From positions 20,378,997 to 20,442,996 of the forward strand of contig CP099843.1 of NCBI GenBank assembly GCA_030062745.1: 64,000 bases of DNA, written 5' to 3'. Under the pieces are notes generated by a model. The model searched no databases. It was not told the origin of the DNA and saw only the letters and a list, made by a program, of their open reading frames with translations. Shown here piece after piece: positions 49,501-55,310 of the stretch (its first letter is position 1; every line of letters starts with the position of its first letter). A program made the position numbers and the translations under genes. The DNA comes from Capitulum mitella (taxonomy: Eukaryota; Arthropoda; Thecostraca; Pollicipedomorpha; Pollicipedidae).

Positions 49501-52500
49501 TGATACTGCGACCGGCCCTTTTCACAGCAGTCAAAGCAATTCTTCTGTATTGCTCAAATCGGTATCTGCTGGCTTTGACGCCGCTCAGTTGCCAGCACCA
49601 CACTACGCCCTATGCTGGCGTGGCCTGGGAATCCAGAGTGACTATCCATGCTCTCCTTCGGCCGCCGCTGCAGCCGTGGCCGGCGAATCATGGAAGCACG
49701 CGACTGTCGGACTTCTCAACGTCTTCCGGCTGGATGGTGCCGGTCGTGATTAAACTCGAAGTCACGTGGCACGTGCGGCCTGACCTGGGCCGGCTTTTTC
49801 ACGCCACCAACGGCAGTCGCATGGCGTCATCTCGCGCATGTCTCGGGATTGAGAGGTTCAGACATCTCCAGAAGATCGATACGGCAAATCAGACACTACC
49901 GGTGGGCCGCGGAGGACACATTTAGAGGCCGACGGGTCCAGGGAGAGACATTCCTAAAAGTATCCTCCCCTGTTGATGTTCTTAAATACGCCATTACTGC
50001 AGTGGAAGACAGCCACTAGCTATTTTGTTCCCAGACAATGTCGGAGTTTTCATCGAATCACTCCAAATGGATGTTTCACGTCGGCCCACTTTGAAAGTTA
50101 CCGGAGACTGTAAGCATCCCGTTGCGATGTGGACGGCAGACATCAGCCGAGTGGATTGGTAAATGTGGAGGGGATCGAGTATCATCAGTGTTTCTCGTGA
50201 ACTTCAGGCGGGATCCATCGCACGTAACTGTGCTTCTACCAGACATCATCGAATCGACACCGATCTCTGTCGGCATGCGACGTAACCGTAACAGCCTTGT
50301 AACCGTATCCAGAATTTCTTCGTCTTGGTGTATGTTGACAAGCGCAATCAACAGTTCGTGCTTGTGCAAAATGGCAAAACTATCCCGAGAAAGGAATTTC
50401 CACAACGATGAGTGATGGGAGCACTCTTTAGATTTTTTATTCCTCCGATCTCTGCGATTTACCATGTCACCAGAACACCGATCTGCTTATCATCGATTCC
50501 CCTCTGACACACAGGGCGAAGCTGTTTTTCTTTGATCAGGCATGTGCCTCAGAATTTATCGTTTTATCCCATCACATCCACAGACCAAAAACACGTCAAA
50601 ATGCGCGCCGGCAAACTGTTGGTTGCTGATCTCACGCCGTTCCTTTGGAGATCTTTCGCTTTTCATCTCACTTGGTACCGGTGCGCACCCCTGTCCGCTC
50701 TACCAAATCACCTGCAATGGTGCTGCCAGTGGATTGGAGTGTTGGTGCCTCAGATGCAGCCGTCCGTTATATTTGTCCATTGTTGTTTGTACCTGGTTGA
50801 TCGCAAACAGATATGAGAACGCATTCATTTCTGAAGTGGAAAGAGAATTCCTCGTCGGTTTGTCTGTCGCAGTGTCATATATGAAGGCGCTGGACATCTG
50901 GATGGGCGTCTGCACGGCCTTCATCTTCACGGCGCTGCTGGAGTTCACGCTGGTGAACCAGCTGTCTCGTCCGAGGCGGCGCATGGTCTGCTGGGTGATG
51001 CACATGACCAAGGGTGTGCCCGAGCGTCTGCTGCACACGTCAGGCCTGTGCGATGACTGCATCCTCGTCCAGCAACAGCTAAAAAAGGTGTCACCACTCG
51101 TGCGTTTCCATTGCAGCTCGTTTTCTACTTTACCGCAGTTACCAATGTGATATGTTTACCGCTGGTTACTTCTAGTTACTAGTGCTGTTGGTTGTTTCAG
51201 TCCTTTTATTACTAAATTGTTATACATGCCACTGCTTTTAGAATAATGTCAGTGATTCAGGTGCCCGTTAACCCTATTCCCGGCAGGGGAAGGACTGAAT
51301 CCACCCCCCTCGGGTTTTCTGCTTGCCAATTCCAGGGTTTTTGACGCAGCTTCACAAAACGTGGTCACTTTTCCTAGCTGTTCTTTCTACGTACTGTGAC
51401 AAAATTTCGAAATTCTATTCTGCTTAGGGGCGGAGCCAGGCAACGTTTTTGGGAGGCACCTCAGACCATTTTTGTCCTGTTCAAGGTAAAAGGAAGATGA
51501 CTGCCAAAAGTATTGGGTTCATAGTACTTAAAACTTTGTATGGATGTATAGCTAAATAGCTGGGCAACGTGCAAATACAATTTCGTTTATTTAAGGTCAC
51601 TTTACAAAATCAGGTCAAGGTCAAAAGTCAAAATTTGATTTTATAGTAGTAATTTCGGCGGTATTTTTGAAATGCCAAACCCCGAATATTTGCTTGCGTA
51701 TCAAGTTTCAGCTTGATATCAGGTCGGGTCACGGAGCTATGACCTGAAATGTCCACGCGCGTACCCTATATCACAATAGCCGTGAAATGGAATTCCAGAA
51801 ACAGAGCGAATTCAAATGATTGAAAACGTTTTCAGATAACATTAAATGTACACGAGATCATCCCAAGTGACTCCAAGGTCGCTGGAGATCATTTAAGGTC
51901 AAAGGTCTCAAGTTGATCTGAGTAGCATATGACCTTGGCAGTTTCCTTTTTCATGTCCCTGGCACCGTCTGTGCTTGCATTATACAAACATTGTAATACG
52001 ATTTGTACTTCTTTAGCACACCATGACTAGCAGGAACCAAAAAAGGTTTTGCCTTTTTTGTCCATTCAGTTGTTAAAAAACTAATCCTTCTGTTTTTGAA
52101 ACCCTGTGTGATGATATGAATTTTCTCAAAACTTTCAATATGTGTACTAATTTTAAAGTCCCTTCTATAATCTCTCGATTCATTGAAGTTCAAAAGTACC
52201 TCCATTTTGATATTTTTGCCCCCTATATCCGCACCCTTTAGAATTTTGTTTTTATTCAAAGTAGTTTACGTCATGGCAAATCGATTGCTGTTTGTTGCGA
52301 TGAAATCGGACATGTAGTTCTCGAGATCTCGAGGAGCCAAATCCGTCCCCCCCCCCGCCTGCCGGGAATCGGCCATGCCATCTAGCCCTCCGGGAATAAG
52401 GTTCATGTATGCCCGATCTTTCATCATGCGACATGCTCTTAACATGTATGCCATTTGTGCAGAAACGATTGCCTGTTGTAATTGATTCGGTCCCGCATAT

Positions 52501-53207
52501 TTCGGGTTTTTACGTCTTTGCTGGTCAGATTGTCTTGATTTCACTGGTTTCTGTCATCAGTTGGTCAGTTTGCAGTCAACTTCTTCCTGTCTTCACTATC
52601 TCTACCTGTTGTTACCATCCATGCCTCTCTGTCCTCTATCTCCCTTTTTGTACAGTCTCTCTCTGACTATACTGCTCCTCTCTGCACTGTCCCTGTCTGA
52701 ATTTTCCCTCATTGTCTTCATGTCTCTACCTGTCTGCGTTGTTTCTCCCTCTCTATATTGCCTTTGTCTATGCGTCTCTTGCTGTCTGTACGGTCTCCCC
52801 CGGTTATAATCTCCCCTTGTTTGCGCTATCTCTTTCCTGTCTGCACTGTTTCTCCCTGTGTACACCGTCTTTTTGTCCGGACGTCTCTCCTTGTCTGCAC
52901 TGTATTTTCCTGTCTATACCGTCTCTTTTCGTCTGTACGTCTCTCCATGTCTTTACGTGTCTGTCTGTATCGGCAGAGGCGGGTTGAGGTGCCTAGCGTG
53001 ACGCCGCTACAGCTGATGGACGGGCCGCCGCCGGCCGGCGCGCGCTCCGAACTACCGCCACCGCCGCCGCCGCCGCCGGCCGGCCAGCATTGCTTCTGTC
53101 AACGGCGCATGTCGGCCGCCGGCTATATCGACCAGCTCAGCCGACTCGGATTCCCGCTGGCTTTTTGCGCATTCGGCGCCTTTTACTGGACCCACTACAA
53201 CAAATAG
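5314..53207 (+). CDS. Cys-loop ligand-gated ion channel subunit, glycine receptor/GluCl-like (10 exons, complete)
   Basis: The exons are join(5314..5387, 11761..11852, 12266..12333, 12505..12728, 13185..13267, 14459..14593, 32297..32400, 49276..49387, 50873..51087, 52977..53207). All junctions are GT-AG, phases agree, and the sum is 1338 nt, or 445 residues plus TAG. Residues 1-23 form a signal peptide. The ligand domain follows with LRQRW (Arg87, equivalent to the agonist-binding Arg of GlyR loop D), the Cys-loop C160-C174 and a second pair C219-C230 typical of GlyR/GluCl. M1 ends near W260. M2 follows PSR at 271-273, M3 is about 304-326, a roughly 95-residue basic and proline-rich loop follows, and M4 (about 426-440) ends five residues before the C-terminus. 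Sequons lie at N97 and N227. Family membership is clear. The ligand is unknown, and anion selectivity is likely but not proven. Subunits of this family assemble as pentamers in the plasma membrane. Confidence 0.93.
5641..6835 (+). mobile_element. Non-autonomous TTAA-flanked DNA transposon, family 1 copy A
   Basis: It is flanked by TTAA at 5637-5640 and 6836-6839. The ends are inverted (CATTATTCCTGG at the left, CCGGGAATAGGA at the right). The interior carries the family marker GGGGCGGAGCCAGGCAACG and a stretch containing CATCAAAATCGGTTCATAAA. Related copies are at about 9690..10400, 40598..41773 (reversed) and 51272..52401. TTAA targets are typical of piggyBac. No transposase is encoded. Confidence 0.8.
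6836..8087. other. Intron 1 spacer, no gene
   Basis: Nothing coding was recognised. An A/C-rich stretch of GAACAGAAC-like words lies around 7450-7505. Confidence 0.4.
8088..8782 (+). mobile_element. Non-autonomous TA-flanked DNA transposon (Tc1/mariner-like MITE)
   Basis: The left end CTAGAGCCGAGGATTCG and the right end, read on the other strand CTAGAGCTGAGGATTCA, match at 15 of 17 positions. Both are bordered by TA (8086-8087 and 8783-8784), the target site of Tc1/mariner elements. The inner parts near both ends are built of ATTCGAATCC-like words. No transposase frame is present. Confidence 0.75.
9690..10400 (+). mobile_element. TTAA-family 1 copy B, 5'-truncated
   Basis: From about 9690 it follows copies A and C base for base with scattered differences (ATATCACAACAGCCGTAAAG onward) through the shared right part, ending near CCCTCCAGGAATAC. 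The left third of the family is missing. It contains the sequence AGGTCAAAGGTCA (9830-9842). Confidence 0.75.
10728..11035 (+). repeat. Two-copy tandem duplication of about 154 bp
   Basis: CCAGATTTGCTTTGCAACA recurs at 10796 and 10950 within longer similar units. Each also has a GGTCAAGGTCATCAAAG-like segment before it and an ATGCATT..AAAG segment after it. Copies differ at many positions. Confidence 0.75.
11761..11852 (+). CDS. Channel exon 2: extracellular N-terminus
   Basis: It encodes residues 25-55 and the first base of codon 56 after a strong polypyrimidine acceptor. It carries the KPYDRRAIP segment, which corresponds to the 'GYD.R.RP' stretch that opens the mature part of GlyR/GluCl subunits. 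The donor is GTGAGA. Confidence 0.85.
12266..12333 (+). CDS. Channel exon 3: first beta strands
   Basis: It encodes residues 56-78, including TTVSVEMYLRSLGSINPVEM, which aligns with the V.V.iyLRSi..i....M strand of anion channel subunits. The acceptor is CTTTTCAG and the donor GTATGC. Exon size and phase match the equivalent short exon of the family. Confidence 0.88.
12505..12728 (+). CDS. Channel exon 4: loops D, A and E of the ligand domain
   Basis: It encodes residues 79-152 plus two bases of codon 153. It has DYTADLYLRQRW (Arg87 in loop D), the sequon N97-N-S, IWKPEVYFPNAK (loop A region) and VLYILR (loop E strand). The donor is GTGAGT. Confidence 0.93.
13185..13267 (+). CDS. Channel exon 5: Cys-loop
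   Basis: It encodes residues 153-180 plus one base of codon 181. C160 and C174 enclose 13 residues with the invariant YPLD inside, which is the defining feature of the superfamily. The donor GTGAGT overlaps what would otherwise read on in frame; splicing here is supported by the exact phase match to exon 6. Confidence 0.93.
13268..14458 (+). other. Channel intron 5
   Basis: No coding or repeat structure was recognised in this 1.2 kb. Short frames inside it lack any family resemblance. Confidence 0.6.
14459..14593 (+). CDS. Channel exon 6: loops B, F and start of loop C
   Basis: It encodes residues 181-225 plus one base of codon 226. It contains FSKTTRELQLTW (loop B region) and C219, the first Cys of the second pair. 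The loop B position that is usually GYT reads SKT. The donor is GTGAGA. Confidence 0.9.
16092..16133. repeat. Perfect hairpin, 19-bp arms
   Basis: GTCAGCAATCACTGTCCGC at 16092-16110 is followed, after a four-base spacer, by its exact reverse complement at 16115-16133. No tandem neighbours or other copies were noticed in the window. Confidence 0.9.
17100..19300 (+). repeat. Long degenerate GC-rich tandem array, unit about 27-32 bp
   Basis: The block is made of poorly conserved units with a core like CAGGGGCCCT. It appears first as '..GTCTCAGGGACNCCT..' (17.1-17.9 kb), then as 'CAGGCCGGCAGGGGCCC' (18.2-18.8 kb), then again as 'GTCTCAGGGGTCCTT' (18.85-19.3 kb). A 277-codon open frame at 18146..18979 is a product of the array: it is rich in G, R, P and A and repeats with the unit. 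A C/G-homopolymer cluster closes it near 19300-19335. Confidence 0.75.
17579..17640. repeat. Hairpin with 26-bp arms
   Basis: The left arm 17579-17604 and right arm 17615-17640 are reverse complements at 24 of 26 positions, with a 10-base loop. It lies inside the degenerate array but is not explained by its unit. Confidence 0.85.
19716..19964 (-). CDS. Internal exon of an amino-acid transporter (Aa_trans, SLC32/36/38-like), partial
   Basis: The minus strand encodes about 82 residues with two hydrophobic segments separated by IPDFVKILDLLGS: RSAIKRILFRTLLMGVLVF, then an alternating stretch ending FILPPIFYLRL. The arrangement 'R-lRt-lv..v-iP-F..ilDLiGs....l.FilP.ifYl' is characteristic of the late membrane segments of amino-acid/auxin permease family transporters. 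The exon ends in a perfect donor (ACCAT/GTAAGT, plus-strand complement 19710-19715) and starts after a pyrimidine-rich CAG near 19965; a second CAG a few bases upstream is possible. I found no other exon of it, so it is either a gene nested in the channel intron with distant exons, or a stranded gene fragment. No stop or frameshift breaks it. Confidence 0.65.
20200..21651 (-). pseudogene. Ty3/Gypsy-like gag remnant, no pol
   Basis: Minus-strand frames give, in order, a region with PPWLHKMMEELQLQL (about 21320), a DQLAFLRSCF segment (20928-20746), FEERQQEEGESFDSVL (about 20740) and IDICRSEEAS (about 20540). They end in a damaged zinc knuckle with CFFYGIEGHLVVVC, where the second Cys of CCHC is Tyr (about 20310). 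The order matches LTR-retrotransposon gag proteins. Frame changes separate the pieces. No protease or reverse transcriptase follows; sequence similarity stops near 20200. No LTR pair was identified. Confidence 0.65.
21652..22368. other. Spacer next to gag remnant
   Basis: No coding signal was recognised. It may contain the 5' leader of the gag-bearing element, but I could not define an LTR edge. Confidence 0.35.
22369..22410 (+). repeat. TATTG-type pentanucleotide microsatellite
   Basis: About eight near-perfect ATTGT units. Confidence 0.85.
22640..23060 (-). mobile_element. LINE 3' end fragment (reverse transcriptase C-terminus)
   Basis: The minus strand reads FPYIRYCLIVYDSGSKKDL, then LQKIISFTASY..TKKYDHI, and ends with RTFSSRACTGLN. 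This is the usual C-terminal region after the polymerase domain in CR1/Jockey/I-type LINEs (lqk..nraaR, kydhi, R.F..Ra..lWN). The copy is truncated at its 5' side near 23060. Confidence 0.7.
23340..24215. repeat. Diverged tandem duplication, period about 511-516 bp
   Basis: GACAGAGAATCGATTGG near 23397 recurs as GACAAAGAATCGATTGG near 23908. CCTCATCCGCCGCACGGAGTAGC near 23607 recurs as a similar block near 24123, with the following GCTCTCAAAGTG and GCCGTGAT pieces in the same order. The minus-strand 212-codon frame at 23110..23748 falls inside and shows no family resemblance. Confidence 0.7.
24216..27023. other. Intron 6 spacer
   Basis: It contains a small CpG-dense patch (25375-25480). Next to it a minus-strand piece ends in a good donor (AGCTTTCG/GTGAGA, about 25255), which might be a 5' exon of a minus-strand gene; its product is not recognisable. 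Around 26740-26825 is a run of GTCAGTTTCAG/TCAGTG repeats. Nothing else was supported. Confidence 0.35.
27024..27240 (+). repeat. Short degenerate array with CAGGCGCCC core
   Basis: Roughly nine loosely spaced units of the type CAGGTCAGGCGCCCNT lie about 20-28 bases apart, similar in style to the 17.1-19.3 kb array. Confidence 0.6.
27241..28660. other. Intron 6 spacer
   Basis: Nothing coding or structured was recognised. Confidence 0.4.
28661..29155 (+). mobile_element. Interspersed repeat family 2, copy A
   Basis: It matches the reverse complement of 41785..42290 along its length: ATAATATGGCATGTG near 28705, a CCCCTTTTATGTGCCC-like block near 28805, ATCGGACCAGTAG near 29062, and GGAATC..ACGTA..GGGCAGG near 29120. 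It ends at TAGGG followed by TTAA (29156-29159), suggesting a TTAA target at this end. The left edge is approximate. Confidence 0.65.
29160..30795. other. Intron 6 spacer
   Basis: No coding region was recognised. AGGTCA-like words occur near 30370 and 30525. Confidence 0.4.
30796..32009 (+). mobile_element. Non-autonomous TTAA-flanked DNA transposon, second type (1.2 kb)
   Basis: The left end is CCTTCGCCCGGCGGGG; the right end read on the other strand is CCCTCGCCCGGTGAGG (13 of 16 identical). Both sides carry TTAA (30792-30795 and 32010-32013). Inner copies of GGTCCTAAAAT lie near both ends. Inside are a (TTCAT)n run at about 31199-31237 and no transposase. Confidence 0.75.
32297..32400 (+). 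CDS. Channel exon 7: loop C end and M1
   Basis: It encodes residues 226-260. It contains the second Cys of the second pair (C230, in GNYSC with sequon N227) and the M1 segment LVQSYIPSSLIVVISW. It lies alone between two 17-kb introns. The acceptor is TTTCTTTCAG and the donor GTAAGT. Confidence 0.93.
32860..33130. other. Intragenic CpG-dense patch
   Basis: About 270 bases very rich in CCGGC/CGCCG words are followed by a CT-rich run (33060-33115). A 237-codon minus-strand frame across it (32785..33498) is arginine- and glycine-rich and looks compositional. It could be an internal regulatory region or a transposon edge; family 3 begins just after it. Confidence 0.45.
33167..33965 (+). mobile_element. 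Repeat family 3, copy A (right-truncated)
   Basis: It aligns with 44912..45700 from CTGACTGGGGG through GACACGGCAATTTTCACGCC (near 33490) and GGTTCTTGTGATGGTTT to CAGTTATTCGTGACCTGAC (near 33865). It loses similarity near 33965, so the right terminal repeat seen in copy B is absent. Confidence 0.75.
34431..34576. repeat. Hairpin enclosing (TA)n, plus second (TA)n
   Basis: Arms 34431-34454 and 34503-34526 are reverse complements at 22 of 24 positions. They flank a (TA) run (34462-34499), and another (TA) run follows at 34532-34576. Confidence 0.85.
34577..36338. other. Intron 7 spacer
   Basis: 34577..34690 resembles 60846..60960 (shared TCAAAATAAA, AAATCC.TTG, AAACCCACA and C-rich end), a small dispersed repeat. 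At 35037-35088 a 21-base word (ATGAGAAATCGTGACAAATG plus C) occurs twice. No gene was seen. Confidence 0.5.
36339..36551 (+). mobile_element. Orphan terminal sequence of a TTAA element
   Basis: TTAA (36335-36338) is followed by CCCTATTCCCGG, the same end as family 1, but the sequence after it differs. No matching right end was found before the LINE that follows. Confidence 0.4.
36552..40560 (+). mobile_element. Degenerate L1/Tx1-type LINE
   Basis: In order it carries an endonuclease start (MNCRGLADWKKR at about 36828, then GDWNLVL near 37040 and a WRLVD segment), and reverse transcriptase blocks near 38230-38540 (IPKPGKPRN..SYKPITLLNT; a palm motif reading PDIERTFSSVSW). The YADD box is changed to YADH at 38782-38793. 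The C-terminal region follows (YSALVNSMPTQWK near 39720; LIASLRGAD near 40340). Frames shift many times, so it is inactive. The palm motif has lost the AFD form, and the last catalytic Asp is His. Insertion edges are approximate. Confidence 0.8.
40598..41773 (-). mobile_element. TTAA-family 1 copy D, reversed
   Basis: It is the reverse complement of copies A and C: CCTATTCCCAGAGGGCTCG at the left, GGCTCCGCCCC near 41620 and GGCAATAGGA at the right, followed by TTAA (41774-41777). The left target site is AAAA instead of TTAA. Confidence 0.75.
41785..42290 (-). mobile_element. Interspersed repeat family 2, copy B
   Basis: It is the reverse complement of 28661..29155 with moderate divergence (CCTGCCCGCTACGTAGGATTC near 41801; CTACTGGTCCGATTTCTTAG near 41867; ATAGGCGGATCC at the far edge). 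It abuts the TTAA element before it. Confidence 0.65.
42291..44911. other. Intron 7 spacer
   Basis: A GC-richer piece at 42950-43200 has open frames on both strands (for example MRVTVISAIQHVPPPV on minus) that I cannot assign. No splice chain or family match supports a gene. Confidence 0.35.
44912..46077 (+). mobile_element. DNA transposon family 3, copy B with terminal inverted repeats
   Basis: The left 31 bases (from CCCGACTGGGGGGTGG to the CCGCCCCC at 44942) and the right 31 bases (46047-46077, ending CCACCCCCCAGTCGGG) are reverse complements apart from about two positions. The element is 1.17 kb and encodes no transposase. Target duplications are unclear. Copy A is at 33167. Confidence 0.75.
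46078..47232. other. Intron 7 spacer
   Basis: A 106-codon open frame at 46615..46935 starts after a possible acceptor (TTGTTCAG, about 46614) but resembles nothing I know. I do not call it a gene. Confidence 0.35.
47233..47923 (+). repeat. Minisatellite, about 15 copies of a 45-48-bp unit
   Basis: Each unit is TGACCAGCTGTGTAGC, then a G-rich stretch (GGGGNGGGGGGAGGGGC), then AGACGTTAACAAA. Units differ mainly in the G-run length and in AAG/GGG variants. Long open frames on both strands here are repeat artefacts. Confidence 0.95.
47924..48890. other. Intron 7 spacer
   Basis: No gene was recognised. Confidence 0.4.
48891..48932. repeat. Perfect hairpin, 18-bp arms
   Basis: CCCCTGCATGCCGTACTC (48891-48908) and its exact reverse complement (48915-48932) are separated by six bases. 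A partial extra copy of the arm end (GAGTACGGCA) sits at 48879-48888. Confidence 0.9.
49276..49387 (+). CDS. Channel exon 8: M1-M2 linker and M2 pore helix
   Basis: It encodes residues 261-297 plus one base of codon 298. VSFWLDVDAIPSR leads into M2 (VTLGVTTLLTICSETSG). The usual anion-channel motif PAR reads PSR. The acceptor is CCCCTCAG and the donor GTGAGG. Confidence 0.94.
49388..50872 (+). other. Channel intron 8
   Basis: It has a 12-C run near 49405; otherwise nothing was recognised. Confidence 0.6.
50873..51087 (+). CDS. Channel exon 9: M2-M3 loop, M3 and start of the cytoplasmic loop
   Basis: It encodes residues 298-369. VSYMKALDIWMGVC opens M3, which continues to ALLEFTLVN. A basic patch (RPRRR) and a Cys-containing segment (GLCDDC) follow. 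The donor AAAAAG/GTGTCA is the weakest of the gene, but the phase and the downstream exon fit. Confidence 0.9.
51272..52401 (+). mobile_element. TTAA-family 1 copy C
   Basis: TTAA (51268-51271) precedes CCCTATTCCCGG. The body matches copy A through GGGGCGGAGCCAGGCAACG (near 51426). The right end CCGGGAATAAGG is followed by TTCA, one base off TTAA. Confidence 0.8.
52581..52974 (+). promoter_or_regulatory. Very long pyrimidine-rich tract before the last exon
   Basis: About 390 bases are overwhelmingly C and T, built from degenerate CTGTCTGCACTGTTTCTCCC-like units, and run to within a few bases of the exon 10 acceptor (CGGCAG). Ordinary polypyrimidine tracts span 15-40 bases. It could recruit pyrimidine-binding splicing factors; that role is inferred. 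Confidence 0.6.
52977..53207 (+). CDS. Channel exon 10: cytoplasmic loop, M4 and stop
   Basis: It encodes residues 370-445 and TAG. A proline tract of eight residues (396-403, coded by CCG/CCA) lies in the loop. M4 is the hydrophobic stretch ending FCAFGAFYWTHYNK. Of the possible acceptors only the one at 52975-52976 keeps the frame open. Confidence 0.92.
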   Translation, partial: RRVEVPSVTPLQLMDGPPPAGARSELPPPPPPPPAGQHCFCQRRMSAAGYIDQLSRLGFPLAFCAFGAFYWTHYNK

Positions 53208-54220
53208 AGCAAACACTCCCTGACGTCCCATTCTCCTTTGTCAATGTTTGACCGCCCCTCCTCTCTTTTTCGTGTGGACTTTCTGCTTCGTTGTTTTTGT
53301 TCCATCGTTACCCTTCCCCTTCCGTCATGCAAAAAAGGTTAACGAATGTAAACGAGTGTCTCCTGCCATGAAATCTATGAACTGGGTGGCGCTGAGCTGA
53401 TTTACGTCAGTGTCCAACCTTGCGTGTTCTGGTTTTTCTCTGTTACTTTAGTTATGGCCGCACGGTGAGGCAACTTTGTATTCCACCATTTCAGCTTAAG
53501 CGCCGATTTTTCAAAGGTTCGGTCAAAATTGGACAGAAAATAAGGGTACTCCTCGTATTATGACGCTTACTGTCAAAAAATTAATCGTAATTCCACACTC
53601 CGGATAGAGGCATGGCGTCATTCGTTCAGCGTTAGGCTCCGCCCACTATCGGAGGCCGACTGACCGCATATCAAGCCATTCCTATCGATGCTGCTGAATG
53701 GGAAAGGTGGCGCGCTATAACATATCCAGAACACCACGGCAGAGAAATAGCTGAAAATGAACCCAGACATCAAATGCTGTTGAGAGACGACAATGATTTT
53801 GGATATGTGATTAAGGATGTACGGTCGTGGACAGCTGGAATGACGAACGAGGAAACGCAGGCTTCCCCGCACGGATGGTCAGGAGCGGGAGCGCTGCCAG
53901 GCCGTTTCGATAATTCCTTGTTTTGTCTGGGGCGGACAGTGCCAGGTGCAAGCCCTGAGCTGGAACGGGTCTTGGATATTCGGAGGAAGGGGTGGGATTA
54001 TAAAAAAGTATAATTAGAAGCAGTAACGTCGTTTTTTATAGGCCTGGCAGTGTCGGGCCCATTACAAATTGATCTGAGCCCCTCTAATGTTCCTTTGACT
54101 CACGCTTTTTTGAACAATCTTAATCCTCGTCAGTACACGCTATTTGGCTGCCTTCAGGAGGGGGAGGGGAGGGGCAGATATGGCCCCGCCATTTCTAAAC
54201 CTGACGTGATAGAGTGACGA
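53208..54220 (+). other. Probable 3' UTR and downstream flank
   Basis: No gene was seen. The first AATAAA after the stop is about 1 kb downstream; where the transcript ends is not established. Confidence 0.4.
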
Positions 54221-54226
54221 AATAAA
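54221..54226 (+). terminator. Candidate poly(A) signal of the channel gene
   Basis: AATAAA is followed by a GT-rich stretch (GTGTGCTAGCTTGTTCTTTT), the usual layout of an animal cleavage site. Confidence 0.4.
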
Positions 54227-54347
54227 AACGAGTGTGCTAGCTTGTTCTTTTAGCTACACAATGACTTGATCCCCCACGCCCCAGGTCACTCAGGGCTCAG
54301 TAACCTTACAGGCGACCTCAAGGGAGCTCATGTCATTGGCTCCTACC

Positions 54348-54619
54348 CAGGGACGTAGCCAAGGGGGGGAGGCATGGGGGCCATGGCTCCCATGAGCCAA
54401 GCGGTCTAAACTAGATATATAGCGATTTTGCACGAATATGGAATAGTGATCATATATAAGCTGCGAAATCAAACATTATATGTATTCCTGCAGGTTAAAA
54501 ATGAGGTATATACGTAAAGTTCTTCCTCTTTTCTATAAGCTTCGTCATATACCAGTGACATATGACAAAGTTTGACATTTACCCCCCCACCCCTGAGGAA
54601 AATTCTGGCTACGTGCCTG
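54348..54619 (+). mobile_element. hAT-like MITE, 272 bp, with 8-bp target duplication
   Basis: CTCCTACC occurs directly on both sides (54340-54347 and 54620-54627). The ends are inverted: CAGGGACGTAGCCA at the left and TGGCTACGTGCCTG at the right, with G-rich and C-rich runs inside. 8-bp duplications and CAGGG..GTAGCC ends are typical of hAT elements. Confidence 0.85.
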
Positions 54620-54832
54620 CTCCTACCTCACCTTTCGTTTTCATTGGTTGCTACCTTTCTATGGAACGTAAGCTTTAGGGCAGTTTTAAGGGACCCAAAC
54701 CGACTCGTAAGGATGAATGAGGCCTCAAACTGCGATTTTTATTAAAATCAGCGTTTCCGATTACACCATAGCCCCTCTGAGATTGATAAAAGGCCGATGA
54801 AGGTCACTAATCTCAATTTGCCGTTTTGATCC

Positions 54833-55310
54833 AAGATGACCTTAAATAAGATTAAGAGCCACATTGCGGAGGCCACTGGCACTACGGTTGACACCCATGT
54901 GTAAGATCTAGTAAGACTGAGTGCCGTGAAGCGCTTAAAACGTTTGCTGTCCGATGAGGACCGTCGCCGCTAAGCATTTCTTCATGGCGTACCTTGGAGA
55001 AAGGGGTCATTGGTCAGTGACCTGCCAAAATGCTAATCTGAGATTTTCCGACAGCATGTAAAAACATTCAGAACACAATAAAATACATTCAGCGAAAGCT
55101 GACGACGGCTAGTCAGAGATGACACAGTCGTCCCTGAGCGGACACGCAGTCGTTGCACGCGGGCACTGCGCCTCTCTCCCGCCGGCCCGGCCCGGGCCTA
55201 AGTCTAAGGCCTAAGATACTTGCCTAAGATGACTTTGAGTAAGACTGAGTAAGAGCCACAGTGTGGAGGCCACGGACACTATGGTTGACACCCATGCAAG
55301 AGATTTAGAC
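54833..55310 (+). repeat. Direct duplication of an ~80-bp segment, about 395 bp apart
   Basis: GATGACCTTAAATAAG..AAGAGCCACA at 54833 and GATGACTTTGAGTAAG..AAGAGCCACA at about 55228 both continue through GAGGCCAC..ACTA.GGTTGACACCCATG. Confidence 0.75.

Noticed and set aside
49211..49753. 180-codon frame over exon 8
   Set aside because: It is in a different frame from the M2-coding exon and has no channel features.
50542..51150. 202-codon frame starting 331 bases before exon 9
   Set aside because: Its middle is channel exon 9; the first part is intron read-through and the tail lies past the donor.
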